This document shows positions 16,958 through 25,510 of a DNA stretch of 51,277 nucleotides, piece by piece. A model generated the notes under the pieces. The model was not told the origin of the DNA and searched no databases. It was given only the letters and a program-made list of their open reading frames with translations. Where the stretch lies: assembly GCA_004570425.1 (NCBI GenBank), contig SPQJ01000032.1, positions 1 through 51,277 of the forward strand, in the 5' to 3' direction. Every line of letters starts with the position of its first letter. Position 1 is the stretch's first letter. A program made the position numbers and the translations under genes. The stretch is from Bacillus sp. AZ43. GTDB lineage: Bacteria > Actinomycetota > Actinomycetes > Mycobacteriales > Geodermatophilaceae.

Positions 16958-19948
16958 GTGCCACGCTGGGACGACGCGCCGATGGTGGGACGGGCCTCCG
17001 AGCTCGCCCGCCTCCTGGCTGCGCTCGACCGGGCCGCATCGGGGCGGGCGAGCACCGTGCTCGTCGCCGGCGATGCGGGCGTCGGCAAGTCCCGCCTCCT
17101 CGACGAGCTGACCTGCCGCGCCACCGATCGCGGGGTCCGGGTGCTCACCGGCCACTGCGTGGACCTGGGCGACGTCGGCCTGCCCTACCTGCCGTTCGTG
17201 GACCTGCTGCGCCCGGTCGGTGCGGACCCCGACCTGGCTCCCGTGTCGTCGGCCGACCCGGCCCTGGCCGCGCTCCTGGCCGGCCGCCCGGTCGCCGCCC
17301 CGCCGGTCCAGCCCGCCGCCGACGGTCGCGACCTCAGCCGGCCGCTGCCCAACCGCGCCGCGCCCCAGCCGGTCGACGACGGCCGGCTGCAGCTCTTCGA
17401 GTCGGTCGCGGCGCTGCTGTGCGAGCTGGCCTCGAGCGGACCGCTGCTGCTGGTGCTCGAGGACCTGCACTGGGCCGACCGGTCGAGCCGCGACCTGCTG
17501 CGCTACCTCCTGGCCCGGATGGTCGACGAGCCGGTGACCGTGGTCGCCTCCTACCGCTCCGACGACCTCCACCGCCGCCACCCCCTGCGCCCGCTGCTCG
17601 CCGAGCTCGTGCGGCTGCCGGGCGTCGAGCGGCTCGACCTGGCGCCCCTGCCCGAGGCGGACGTGAGCGCGCTGGTCCGCCGGCTGGTCGCCGCGTCCGG
17701 CACGCTGTCCGACTCCGCGGTCGAGGACGTCGTCGCCCGGGCCGAGGGCAACGCCTTCTACGCCGAGGAACTGGTCGCCGCCGGCCTCGAGGGCGAGGCC
17801 CTGCCCTGGACCCTCACCGACGTCCTGCTGGCCCGGGTCGAGCAGCGCTCCCCGGCGGCCCAGCAGGTGCTGCGCATCGCGGCCGTCGCGGGCCGCCGGG
17901 TCCGGCACGAGCTGGTCGCCGCCGTCGGCGGGCTCGGGGACGGCGAGCTGGAGGCGGCGCTCGCCGAGACCGTGCACCACCACCTGCTCGTCGTCTCCGA
18001 CGACGGGCGCTACCGCTTCCGGCACGCCCTGCTGCGCGAGGCGGTGCTGGCCGACCTGCTGCCCGGGGAACGGGTGCGGCTGCACGCCGCCATCGCCGCC
18101 TACCTGGCCGCCGAGCCGGGGGCGGGGACGGCGGCGGAGCGAGCGCACCATGCCCGCGAGAGCAACGACCTCCCGGGCGCGTTCCTCGCGTCCCTGCAGG
18201 CCGCCGAGGCGGCGTGTTCGGTGGGCGCCCCGGCCGAGCAGCTGCAGCACCTGGAGGCGGCGCTGTCGCTGTGGCCGGCCGTCCCGGAGGCCGAGGCCCT
18301 GGCCGGGCGTGACCACGCGGCGCTGCTGCTGGAGACCGCCGGCGCGGCCCGCACGGTGGGCGAGCTGCACCGGGCGGTCGCGCTGCTGCGCTCGGCGCTG
18401 GACCTGCTCGGCCCCGACAGCGACCCGGCCGTGCGGGCCCGGGTGCACTACACGCTGGCCCAGGCGATGGTCCGCGTCGAGGACATCGCCGGTGGGCACC
18501 GGGAGAGCTCGGCCGCCATGGCCCTGGTGCCGGCCGACCCTCCGTCCGAGGTGCGCACCTGGGCCGCGGCCACGCACGCCCGGATGTGCTACTCGATCGG
18601 CGCCGTCGAGGAAGCGGAAGCGGCGGCCGCGGAGGCCCTCGCGGCCGCCGATGCGCTGGGGCTGGACGCTGCCTGGTCGGACATCGCCGTCACCCAGATG
18701 CGGTCCCTGCCCGGGATGGACCCGGCCGAGGTGCGGACCAGGCTGGACGAGGCACTGCGCCGCGCCCGGCGGTCGGGTGACGTCGACATCGAGATGCGGG
18801 TGCTGTTCAACCTGGCGACGGTCGCCTTCGAGGCGGGCCGGATCGCCGAGGCGCTCGAGTGGACCACCAGAGGGACGAAGCATGCCCGCGACCTCGGCAT
18901 CGAGTGGTCGTTCTACCCGGCGGAGCTGCGCCACCTGCAGGTGACCGCGCGCTACATGGCCGGCGACTGGGACGCGAGCCTCGCCGAGGCCGATCAGCTG
19001 GCGCGCGTCCCCGAGATGGCGGCGCACGTCCGGGCCGACGGGCTGCTGGTCCTCGTGGGCCGGGGCGACCCGAACGCGCGCAAGCGCCTCGACTGGGCGC
19101 GCTCGCTGACCACCCGCTTGAATGCGCACATCCTGCTCGGCCTGGTCACGGCCGCCTCCGAGGTCGACCTGGCGGCCTGGGAGGGGGACGCGCGCACCGC
19201 GGTCGACGTCGCGCGGGACATCAGCCGGCGGATGCTGCGGGCATGGCCGGACGACCACCTCGGCGTGCTCCGGCCGGTGGGCACCGCCCTGGCGGCGGTG
19301 GGCGACGCAGCGGCCGCCGCCCGCCGTGACGGCGACGCCGCCACCGTCGAGCACTGGACGACGGCGGGAGCCGAGCTGGTCGGCATCGCGCGGTCGGCGG
19401 TCGACATCTACCGGAAGAACTACGGCGACACGATCGGCGTGGAGGGTCTCGCCTGGATCGCCCGGGTGGACGCCGAGGCCGCCCGGCTGCAGGGTGACCC
19501 GGCTCCCGAACTCTGGCGTGCGTCCGTGGAGGCGTTCGGCTTCGGGCACGTCTACGAGGAGGCCCGCTCGCGGTGGCGCCTGGCCGAGGCGCTGCTGGCC
19601 ACCGGCGACCGGGCCGGTGCGGCGGAGCAGGCGGCGCTCGCGCACGAGGTCGCCGTCCGGCTCGGCGCGACGCCGCTGCGGTCGGCGCTCGAGGCGCTGA
19701 TCCGGCGCGGCCGGCTCGACGTCGGGGGAGTGCGGACGGTCGAGGTCTCGGCGGTCATGACGCCCCGCGAGGCCGAGGTGCTGCGCCTGCTCGCGCAGGG
19801 GCGGACCAACCGTCAGATCGGCGCCGAGCTCTACATCAGCGAGAAGACGGCGAGCGTGCACGTCAGCAACATCCTCGCCAAGCTGGGTGCCAACGGCCGC
19901 ACCGAGGCCGTCGCCATCGCCGCCGCGCGCGGCCTGCTCTCCGACTGA
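16958..19948 (+). CDS. LAL-type LuxR-family transcriptional regulator with ATPase domain
   Basis: 996 aa from GTG 16958; ATG 16982 is an alternative. The N-terminal STAND/AAA-type ATPase starts MVGRASELARL, with Walker A GDAGVGKS (38-45) and Walker B LLLVLEDLHWAD (about 160-171). The middle is a long alpha-helical Ala-rich region (about 450-920), likely TPR-like repeats for ligand or partner sensing. The C-terminal 65 residues are a LuxR/GerE helix-turn-helix: MTPREAEVLRLLAQGRTNRQIGAELYISEKTASVHV. Such large ATP-binding regulators (MalT/LAL type) activate transcription after inducer binding. Its target is unknown. Ends at a strong hairpin. Confidence 0.92.
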   Translation: MPRWDDAPMVGRASELARLLAALDRAASGRASTVLVAGDAGVGKSRLLDELTCRATDRGVRVLTGHCVDLGDVGLPYLPFVDLLRPVGADPDLAPVSSADPALAALLAGRPVAAPPVQPAADGRDLSRPLPNRAAPQPVDDGRLQLFESVAALLCELASSGPLLLVLEDLHWADRSSRDLLRYLLARMVDEPVTVVASYRSDDLHRRHPLRPLLAELVRLPGVERLDLAPLPEADVSALVRRLVAASGTLSDSAVEDVVARAEGNAFYAEELVAAGLEGEALPWTLTDVLLARVEQRSPAAQQVLRIAAVAGRRVRHELVAAVGGLGDGELEAALAETVHHHLLVVSDDGRYRFRHALLREAVLADLLPGERVRLHAAIAAYLAAEPGAGTAAERAHHARESNDLPGAFLASLQAAEAACSVGAPAEQLQHLEAALSLWPAVPEAEALAGRDHAALLLETAGAARTVGELHRAVALLRSALDLLGPDSDPAVRARVHYTLAQAMVRVEDIAGGHRESSAAMALVPADPPSEVRTWAAATHARMCYSIGAVEEAEAAAAEALAAADALGLDAAWSDIAVTQMRSLPGMDPAEVRTRLDEALRRARRSGDVDIEMRVLFNLATVAFEAGRIAEALEWTTRGTKHARDLGIEWSFYPAELRHLQVTARYMAGDWDASLAEADQLARVPEMAAHVRADGLLVLVGRGDPNARKRLDWARSLTTRLNAHILLGLVTAASEVDLAAWEGDARTAVDVARDISRRMLRAWPDDHLGVLRPVGTALAAVGDAAAAARRDGDAATVEHWTTAGAELVGIARSAVDIYRKNYGDTIGVEGLAWIARVDAEAARLQGDPAPELWRASVEAFGFGHVYEEARSRWRLAEALLATGDRAGAAEQAALAHEVAVRLGATPLRSALEALIRRGRLDVGGVRTVEVSAVMTPREAEVLRLLAQGRTNRQIGAELYISEKTASVHVSNILAKLGANGRTEAVAIAAARGLLSD

Positions 19949-19961
19949 CCCCCGAGCTTCG

Positions 19962-20008
19962 AAGCGCTGAGGCCCGGAACCGACGCGGTTCTGGGCCTCG
20001 ACGCTTCA
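19962..20008. terminator. Bidirectional terminator between LuxR and SF2 helicase genes
   Basis: Arms 19962-19982 and 19988-20008 (GAAGCGCTGAGGCCCGGAACC and its partner) pair with a few mismatches or wobbles around the loop GACGC. It lies 13 bases after the LuxR stop and 11 before the convergent helicase stop. Confidence 0.8.
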
Positions 20009-20019
20009 CCGCTGCGGTG

Positions 20020-21822
20020 TCAGAGCATCGTGCGGAGGCGTTCCCGGCGGGCGCGGAGGACGTCCACCGAGGCGGACGCCGACGGCGGGCCGGGCACCGA
20101 CTGCCGCAGCTGCGTGTGCACCACGGCCTGCGGCTGTGCTGTCCGCGCCGCGACCCGGTTCACCAGCTTGTTGATCTCGCGGCGCAGCTCGGCGGCGTCG
20201 CGCCACGAGCGGCCGGCGTCGTCCTCGTCCGGGTGGTCCTCGACGATCATGAAGTCACCGTCGTCGGCGCGATGGCTCGCCGCGATCCGCTGCCGCAGCT
20301 CGTCGTCCCGCTTGGCCAGCAGCTCGGCCGTCTGGGCCGGGGTGAGCAGGCCGGGGATCCCGAGGAACTCCTCGTCCTCCTCGCCGACGACCACGGCCGG
20401 GCCCGAGCCCTCGCCGGTGTGCGCCGTCCCGCTGTGCAGCACGTGCGCGAACCGGGCGTCGGCCTCCAGGGCCTCCCACTGCTTCATCTCGCCCTCGCGC
20501 GGCTCCCGCGGCGGCAGATCGAGCGCCTCCAGCTCCTCGTCGGACTGGCTCCGCGGCGGGGGCATGACGTGGTTGCGCTGCTCCTCCATCGAGGCGGCCA
20601 GCGACAGCAGCGGCCGCACCGCGGGGAGGAAGACGGTCGCCGACTCGTGCGGCGACCGGGAGCGGACGACGCGGCCGACGGCCTGGGCGAAGAACAGCGG
20701 CGTCCGGTAGGAGGTCATCCAGGCGAGGACGGCGGCGCGGGGGACGTCGACGCCCTCGGAGATCATGCGCACGCAGACCGCGATCCGGGCCGACCCGGTG
20801 GCGAAGCGCTCGATCTTCTTCGAGGCCTTCGGGTCGTCCGACAGGATCAGCTCGGCGGCCTTGCCGGTCACCCGGCGCACGATCTTGGCGTAGGCGCGGG
20901 CGTCGTCCTGGTCGCTGGCGAGGATCAGCCCGGCGGCGTCGGGCATGCCGCCCTCCTCGCGCAGGTGCGTGATCCGGTCGTCCATGGCGGCGATGACGTG
21001 CGGCACCCACTGGCCCTTGGGATCGAGCGCGGTGCGCCAGGCCTGCATCTCCACGGAACGGGTGCCGGCCTCCGACAGCGACGCGGCGACGACCTCACCG
21101 GCGGAGTTCCGCCAGCGCGACGTCCCGGTGTAGGCGGCGAACACGACCGGCCGGACGACGTTGTCGGCCAGCGCCTCCTTGTAGCCGTACGTGTAGTCGG
21201 CGCGGCTGACCAGCCCGACGCCGCCCTCGCCGTCGTCGCCCTCGAAGGTGTCCTCCTCGTAGCGGACGAAGGGGATGCGCTCGTCGGGCTTGGTGCGGAA
21301 CGGCGTCCCGGTGAGGCAGAGCCGGCGCGCGGCGAAGCCGTAGGCCTCCTCGACCGCCTCCCCCCAGGAGAGGCCGTCACCGGCGTGGTGCACCTCGTCG
21401 AGGATGACGAGCGTCTTGACGGCGGTGGCGCGGGCGGCGTGCAGCATCGGCTTGCCGGCGACCTGCGCGTAGGTGGTCACGTAGCCCTGCGTGCCGGCGC
21501 GCACCGGCCCGACGGCGTTGGTCAGGCCGGGGTCCAGAACGATGCCCATCGCGTCGGCGGCGTCGGCCCACTGCAGGCGCAGGTGGTCGGTCGGGCAGAC
21601 CACGATCACGCGGGCGACCTCGCGGCGGGCGAGCAGTCGCGCGGCCAGCGTCAGGGCGAAGGTCGTCTTGCCCGCGCCCGGGGTCGCGGTGACCAGGAAG
21701 TCCTTGGGGGACTGCTCCTCGTACTGCGCGAGAGCGGCCTGCTGCCACGCCCGGAGCGGTCGGCTGTTCGTCTGCGGGCTCAAGGCCTCCGCTCGCAATG
21801 CACTCCCCATGACGGCGTCCAT
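20020..21822 (-). CDS. DEAD/DEAH-box superfamily 2 helicase
   Basis: 600 aa from ATG 21822 (ATG 21810 also possible). Motifs: RPLRAWQQAAL (Q-like), Walker A ATPGAGKTT (K52), LDEVHHAG (DEVH at 142-145), TGTPFRT (motif III, 171-174), and VGRVVRSR (motif VI). VRMISEGVDVPRA is the usual motif V region of the RecA2 lobe. This is the architecture of type III restriction/XPB-like SF2 translocases. The C-terminal 130 residues are charged and not recognised. It probably remodels DNA, perhaps in repair. A TATACG -10-like box (21890-21885, minus) may start the transcript with a leader of about 55 nt. Confidence 0.9.
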   Translation of the reverse strand: MDAVMGSALRAEALSPQTNSRPLRAWQQAALAQYEEQSPKDFLVTATPGAGKTTFALTLAARLLARREVARVIVVCPTDHLRLQWADAADAMGIVLDPGLTNAVGPVRAGTQGYVTTYAQVAGKPMLHAARATAVKTLVILDEVHHAGDGLSWGEAVEEAYGFAARRLCLTGTPFRTKPDERIPFVRYEEDTFEGDDGEGGVGLVSRADYTYGYKEALADNVVRPVVFAAYTGTSRWRNSAGEVVAASLSEAGTRSVEMQAWRTALDPKGQWVPHVIAAMDDRITHLREEGGMPDAAGLILASDQDDARAYAKIVRRVTGKAAELILSDDPKASKKIERFATGSARIAVCVRMISEGVDVPRAAVLAWMTSYRTPLFFAQAVGRVVRSRSPHESATVFLPAVRPLLSLAASMEEQRNHVMPPPRSQSDEELEALDLPPREPREGEMKQWEALEADARFAHVLHSGTAHTGEGSGPAVVVGEEDEEFLGIPGLLTPAQTAELLAKRDDELRQRIAASHRADDGDFMIVEDHPDEDDAGRSWRDAAELRREINKLVNRVAARTAQPQAVVHTQLRQSVPGPPSASASVDVLRARRERLRTML

Positions 21823-22066
21823 CTTCGCTGCCGGCAGACCAACACGCCCAACCGGTCCCCTCCCGCGTGCCCCGCTGCGGACGACGTATAGGGGCGCGAC
21901 GCGTGCCCCTGACCTGCGGAAATGCGTCGTCAAGAGGTCGCCGCTGTGGGGATCCTCATGCGTGAGGGACCGGCACGTCACTCCCGCCGGTCCCGGCTTC
22001 CCCACGAGCCACCGGACCCGCGCGGCAGGTGGTGACGGAAGGGTCGGCTCCGCTGGCGGAGCGACG

Positions 22067-23167
22067 TCAGCGGCGGCGTCGGGCGAGGACCAGCACGCCT
22101 CCTGGATCCGGAGCGAAGACGGCGGTCGTCCCGTCGGAGACCCACACCGTCGAGTACCCGGACGACGGCCAGTCGGGCAGCCAGCCGAGGTATCGGCCCG
22201 ATCGCCAGACCGAGCCGCCGTCGACGGTGAACTGCCATCGGTAGTGGAGGTCCTCCACCTCCGTCGGCATCCGCGCCCAGCTCCGGGTGGTCAGCAGGCG
22301 GCGCATCTGCCGGACCCTGGCCACGCGGAGGACGCCGAACGGGGCAACCAGGGCGAGCGGCAACGACGGAGCGACCACCCAACCCGTCCACTCGGGTCCG
22401 TAGAGTGCGTCGTCGATGATGAACCGCCCCGGGTCCACCGGGTCGTAGACGACGTCCACCACGTCGCCCTCCACGTAGTCGTCCGCGTAGCCGCCGAGCG
22501 TCACACGCCGGATCCCGGTGTCGCCGTCGGCCGTGAATCGCACCGCTGCCGCTCCGGTGCTCCACTTCGAGTCGGGTTCGACCTGCACGACGGTCCCGAC
22601 CGTGGTGACCCCGACGTCCCGCAGGTGCTGGTCGGCCTCGACCTCCACCGTGAAGGTGCCGACGAGGGCAGCGGTGCCCACCAGCCCGGCCGCTGCCAGG
22701 AGCCAGGCGCGCCGGCGGACCCGTGCCAGAGCGGCGACGGTGCGCTGGTCGGCCAGTGCGCCGCCCGAGCCCTCCGGCGCCAGAGGTGTCTGCAGGTGGG
22801 GCGCCGGAGGGAAGCGCCGCCGCCAGGCGAGCTGGACGAGGCGACCACCCCCGAGGGCGACCGGTGGCAGGCCGAGCACCAATCCCATGCCGACGTAGGT
22901 CTCGACCAGTGTCGGTTCATCGGCGTCCGGCCACCCCGACACCCGCACCTCGAACCGGCTGCCCTCCGGTTCGTCGTAGCAGTCGGACTCGCCGCTGTGC
23001 CGCAGCCCGTCCGGGTCGTTCCAGACGACGTCGCAGAAGCCGTCGCCCGCTCCACCGGTGACCGTGACCGTGGCCCAGTAACCCGTGAGGAACACGCAGC
23101 CGGCGTAGAGCATCCACAGCACACCGGCCACGGTCAGCCCGATGGCCCACCACGGACGACGGGACAC
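22067..23167 (-). CDS. DUF3592-like membrane protein
   Basis: 366 aa from GTG 23167. About four transmembrane segments: 6-28, 88-108, 153-172 and 265-285. Between the third and fourth is a beta-rich segment TVGTVVQVEPDSKWS...AVRFTADGD...YVEGDVVDVVYDPVDPGRFII, which has the typical DUF3592 pattern (a value/velocity-like line ending in VxYDPxxP). A second extracytoplasmic loop after helix one holds two Cys (C45, C63 by rough count) that could form a disulfide. Codon choice is slightly less biased than in neighbours, as usual for poorly conserved genes. Function unknown. The 244-base gap to the helicase gene holds only the helicase promoter candidate. Confidence 0.72.
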   Translation of the reverse strand: MSRRPWWAIGLTVAGVLWMLYAGCVFLTGYWATVTVTGGAGDGFCDVVWNDPDGLRHSGESDCYDEPEGSRFEVRVSGWPDADEPTLVETYVGMGLVLGLPPVALGGGRLVQLAWRRRFPPAPHLQTPLAPEGSGGALADQRTVAALARVRRRAWLLAAAGLVGTAALVGTFTVEVEADQHLRDVGVTTVGTVVQVEPDSKWSTGAAAVRFTADGDTGIRRVTLGGYADDYVEGDVVDVVYDPVDPGRFIIDDALYGPEWTGWVVAPSLPLALVAPFGVLRVARVRQMRRLLTTRSWARMPTEVEDLHYRWQFTVDGGSVWRSGRYLGWLPDWPSSGYSTVWVSDGTTAVFAPDPGGVLVLARRRR

Positions 23168-23217
23168 AGACGGATGTTCGGCGGTCTCGTCCCGATCTGG
23201 AGTCGAGGCCCCGGACG

Positions 23218-23268
23218 GTGTGCGCTGAGGCCCGGTTCCACGGCTCGGAACCGGGCGTCAGCGCACAC
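23218..23268 (-). terminator. Terminator after XPB helicase gene
   Basis: 22-base arms (23218-23239 and 23247-23268) pair with one mismatch around a 7-base loop. The plus-strand left arm reads GTGTGCGCTGAGGCCCGG. It starts nine bases downstream of the XPB stop on the minus strand and separates XPB from the DUF3592 gene. Confidence 0.78.
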
Positions 23269-23277
23269 ACTCGGTGC

Positions 23278-24963
23278 TCAGTCGGCGGGCTCGTCCACCC
23301 AGTCGGGGCCGTTGACCTCGCCCGGGCCGGCCAGGTCGGCGGCGTCGACGATCGTGTACGCGTAGCCCTGCTCGGCGAGGAAGCGCTGCCGGTGGGCGGC
23401 GTACTCGGCGTCCAGGGTGTCGCGGCTGACCACCGTGTAGAAGTGCGCCTGCCGTCCGTCCGCCTTGGGCCGCAGCACCCGGCCGAGCCGCTGGGCCTCC
23501 TCCTGCCGCGAGCCGAACGTGCCCGACACCTGGACGGCGACCGCGGCCTCCGGCAGGTCGATCGAGAAGTTCGCGACCTTGGAGACGACGAGCGTCTTGA
23601 TCTCGCCGGCGCGGAAGGCGTCGAAGAGCTTCTCCCGCTCGCGGTTGGTGGTCGAGCCCTGGATCACCGGGGCGTCGAGCGCGGTGCCGAGCTCCTCGAG
23701 CTGGTCGAGGTAGGCGCCGATGACCAGCTTCTGCTCGTCGGGGTGCCGCTCCAGCACGCGCCGGATCACCGGCAGCTTCGACTGCGCGGTCGCCGCGATC
23801 CGGTACCGCTCCTCGGGCTCGGCGACGGCGTAGGTCATCCGCTCCTCGTCGTCGAGCGAGACCCGCACCTCGATGCACTCGGCCGGCGCGATGTAGCCCT
23901 GCGCCTCGATGTCGCGCCACGGGGCGTCGTAGCGCTTGGGCCCGATGAGGGAGAAGACGTCGTCCTCGCGGCCGTCCTCGCGCACCAGGGTCGCGGTCAG
24001 GCCGAGCCGGCGGCGCGACTGCAGGTCGGCGGTGAGCCGGAAGATCGGCGCGGGCAGCAGGTGCACCTCGTCGTAGACGATCAGGCCCCAGTCCTGCGCG
24101 TCGAACAGGTCGAGGTGCCGGTACTCGCCCTTCCGGCGGGTGGTGATCACCTGGTAGGTCGCGATGGTGACCGGGCGGATCTCCTTGCGCTCGCCCGAGT
24201 ACTCGCCGATCTCGTCCTCGGTCAGCGTGGTGCGCGCGATCAGCTCGCGCTTCCACTGCCGCCCGGCGACGGTGTTGGTTACCAGGATCAGCGTGGTCGC
24301 CTTCGCCTCGGCCATGGCCGCCGCGCCGACCAGCGTCTTCCCGGCGCCACAGGGGAGGACGACGACGCCCGAGCCGCCGGCCCAGAAGCCCTCGACGGCC
24401 TCCTGCTGGTAGTCGCGCAGGTGCCAGCCCGACTGGTCGAGCTCGATGGGGTGCGCCTGCCCGTCCACGTAGCCGGCGAGGTCCTCGGCCGGCCAGCCGA
24501 CCTTGAGCAGCGCCTGCTTCAGCCGCCCGCGCTCCGAGGGGTGGACGACGATCGTGTCCTCGTCGATGCGGGCACCGAGCATCGGGGCCACCCGCTTGGA
24601 GCGGACGACCTCCTCCAGCACGGCCTTGTCCGAGGACGTCAGCACCAGCCCGTGCACCGGGTTGTTGGCCAGGGTGAGCCGGCCGAAGCGGTCCATGGTG
24701 TCCGCGACGTCGACCAGCAGGGCGTGCGGCACCGGGTAGCGCGAGTAGCGCACGAGCGCGTCGACGACCTGCTCGGCGTCGTGGCCGGCGGCGCGGGCGT
24801 TCCACAGCGCGAGCGGCGTCACCCGGTAGGTGTGCACGTGCTCGGGGGAGCGCTCCAGCTCCGCGAACGGCGCGATGGCCGCCCGGCACTCCTTGGCCAG
24901 CGGGTGGTCGACCTCGAGGAGCAGGGTCTTGTCCGACTGGACGATGAGGGGGCCGTCGCTCAA
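23278..24963 (-). CDS. XPB/Ssl2-like DNA repair helicase
   Basis: 561 aa from TTG 24963, with AAGGA nine bases upstream. The N-terminal 1-175 is a helicase-associated/damage-recognition-like region. Then follow HLRDYQQEAVEGF, Walker A LPCGAGKT (K209), YDEVHLLP (DEVH 298-301), GLTATLVRED with the XPB-specific RED motif (R328-E329-D330), and EEAQRLGRVLRPK (motif VI). Bacterial XPBs of this length are known from mycobacteria, where a 3'-5' helicase and ATPase activity has been shown. The likely role is DNA repair or transcription-coupled remodelling. TAGCCT (25024-25019, minus) is a possible own -10 box. Confidence 0.95.
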   Translation of the reverse strand: MSDGPLIVQSDKTLLLEVDHPLAKECRAAIAPFAELERSPEHVHTYRVTPLALWNARAAGHDAEQVVDALVRYSRYPVPHALLVDVADTMDRFGRLTLANNPVHGLVLTSSDKAVLEEVVRSKRVAPMLGARIDEDTIVVHPSERGRLKQALLKVGWPAEDLAGYVDGQAHPIELDQSGWHLRDYQQEAVEGFWAGGSGVVVLPCGAGKTLVGAAAMAEAKATTLILVTNTVAGRQWKRELIARTTLTEDEIGEYSGERKEIRPVTIATYQVITTRRKGEYRHLDLFDAQDWGLIVYDEVHLLPAPIFRLTADLQSRRRLGLTATLVREDGREDDVFSLIGPKRYDAPWRDIEAQGYIAPAECIEVRVSLDDEERMTYAVAEPEERYRIAATAQSKLPVIRRVLERHPDEQKLVIGAYLDQLEELGTALDAPVIQGSTTNREREKLFDAFRAGEIKTLVVSKVANFSIDLPEAAVAVQVSGTFGSRQEEAQRLGRVLRPKADGRQAHFYTVVSRDTLDAEYAAHRQRFLAEQGYAYTIVDAADLAGPGEVNGPDWVDEPAD

Positions 24964-25054
24964 GGCGGGGTGTCCTTCGTTCGGGGATGACGGCGCGGAC
25001 GAGCGCGCCGGACTGATCAGGCTAACGCCGGCGGGCGGCGCCGCCTTCCCGTGA

Positions 25055-25510
25055 TCAGGCGCGCGGGCGCCAGCGCTTCCAGACGGCGACGGCGGTCGCG
25101 CGCGGCTTGCCGTCCCAGTGCAGCTGCACGTCGGCGGTCATCTGCACCTCGGAGGCCTCCGTGACGACGGCGACGAGCGACACCGGCTCGGCGAGCGGCG
25201 CCGGCCGCAGGTACCGGACGTCGAGGCCCGCGGTGACGTAGGCCAGCGCGGCACCGGGCAGCGCGCCCCAGCCGCGCCGGTCGGCCTCGTGCATGACCGC
25301 GGCGGCGCTGTGGCAGTCGAGCAGTGTCGAGATGATGCCGCCGTTGAGGTAGCCCAGGCCGTTGTCGTGCTCCGGCCACGGCAGGAACTCCGCCGTCGCC
25401 CCGTCGTCGGTGGGCCAGCTGCGCAGCCGCAGCCCGCGCTCGTTGGCCGGGCGGCAGCCGAAGCAGCGCATGTCCGGGAAGAGCCGCTCCTGGATCGAGA
25501 GGTCCGTCAT
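25055..25510 (-). CDS. Hotdog-fold thioesterase (PaaI family)
   Basis: 151 aa from ATG 25510. The N-terminal CFGCRPANERGLRL is a Cys-x2-Cys block frequent in this PaaI subgroup. Then come the catalytic-region LNGGIISTLLDCHSAAAV (residues about 53-70) and the long beta strands TAGLDVRYLRPAPLAEPVSLVA. It should hydrolyse acyl-CoA thioesters; the acyl group is not predictable. The start overlaps the upstream stop (ATGA), so it is co-translated with the helicase-associated protein, although the functional link is obscure. Confidence 0.87.
   Translation of the reverse strand: MTDLSIQERLFPDMRCFGCRPANERGLRLRSWPTDDGATAEFLPWPEHDNGLGYLNGGIISTLLDCHSAAAVMHEADRRGWGALPGAALAYVTAGLDVRYLRPAPLAEPVSLVAVVTEASEVQMTADVQLHWDGKPRATAVAVWKRWRPRA

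Noticed and set aside
16808..19861. 1017-codon minus-strand frame opposite the LuxR gene
   Set aside because: No motif, while the plus strand has complete ATPase and helix-turn-helix motifs.
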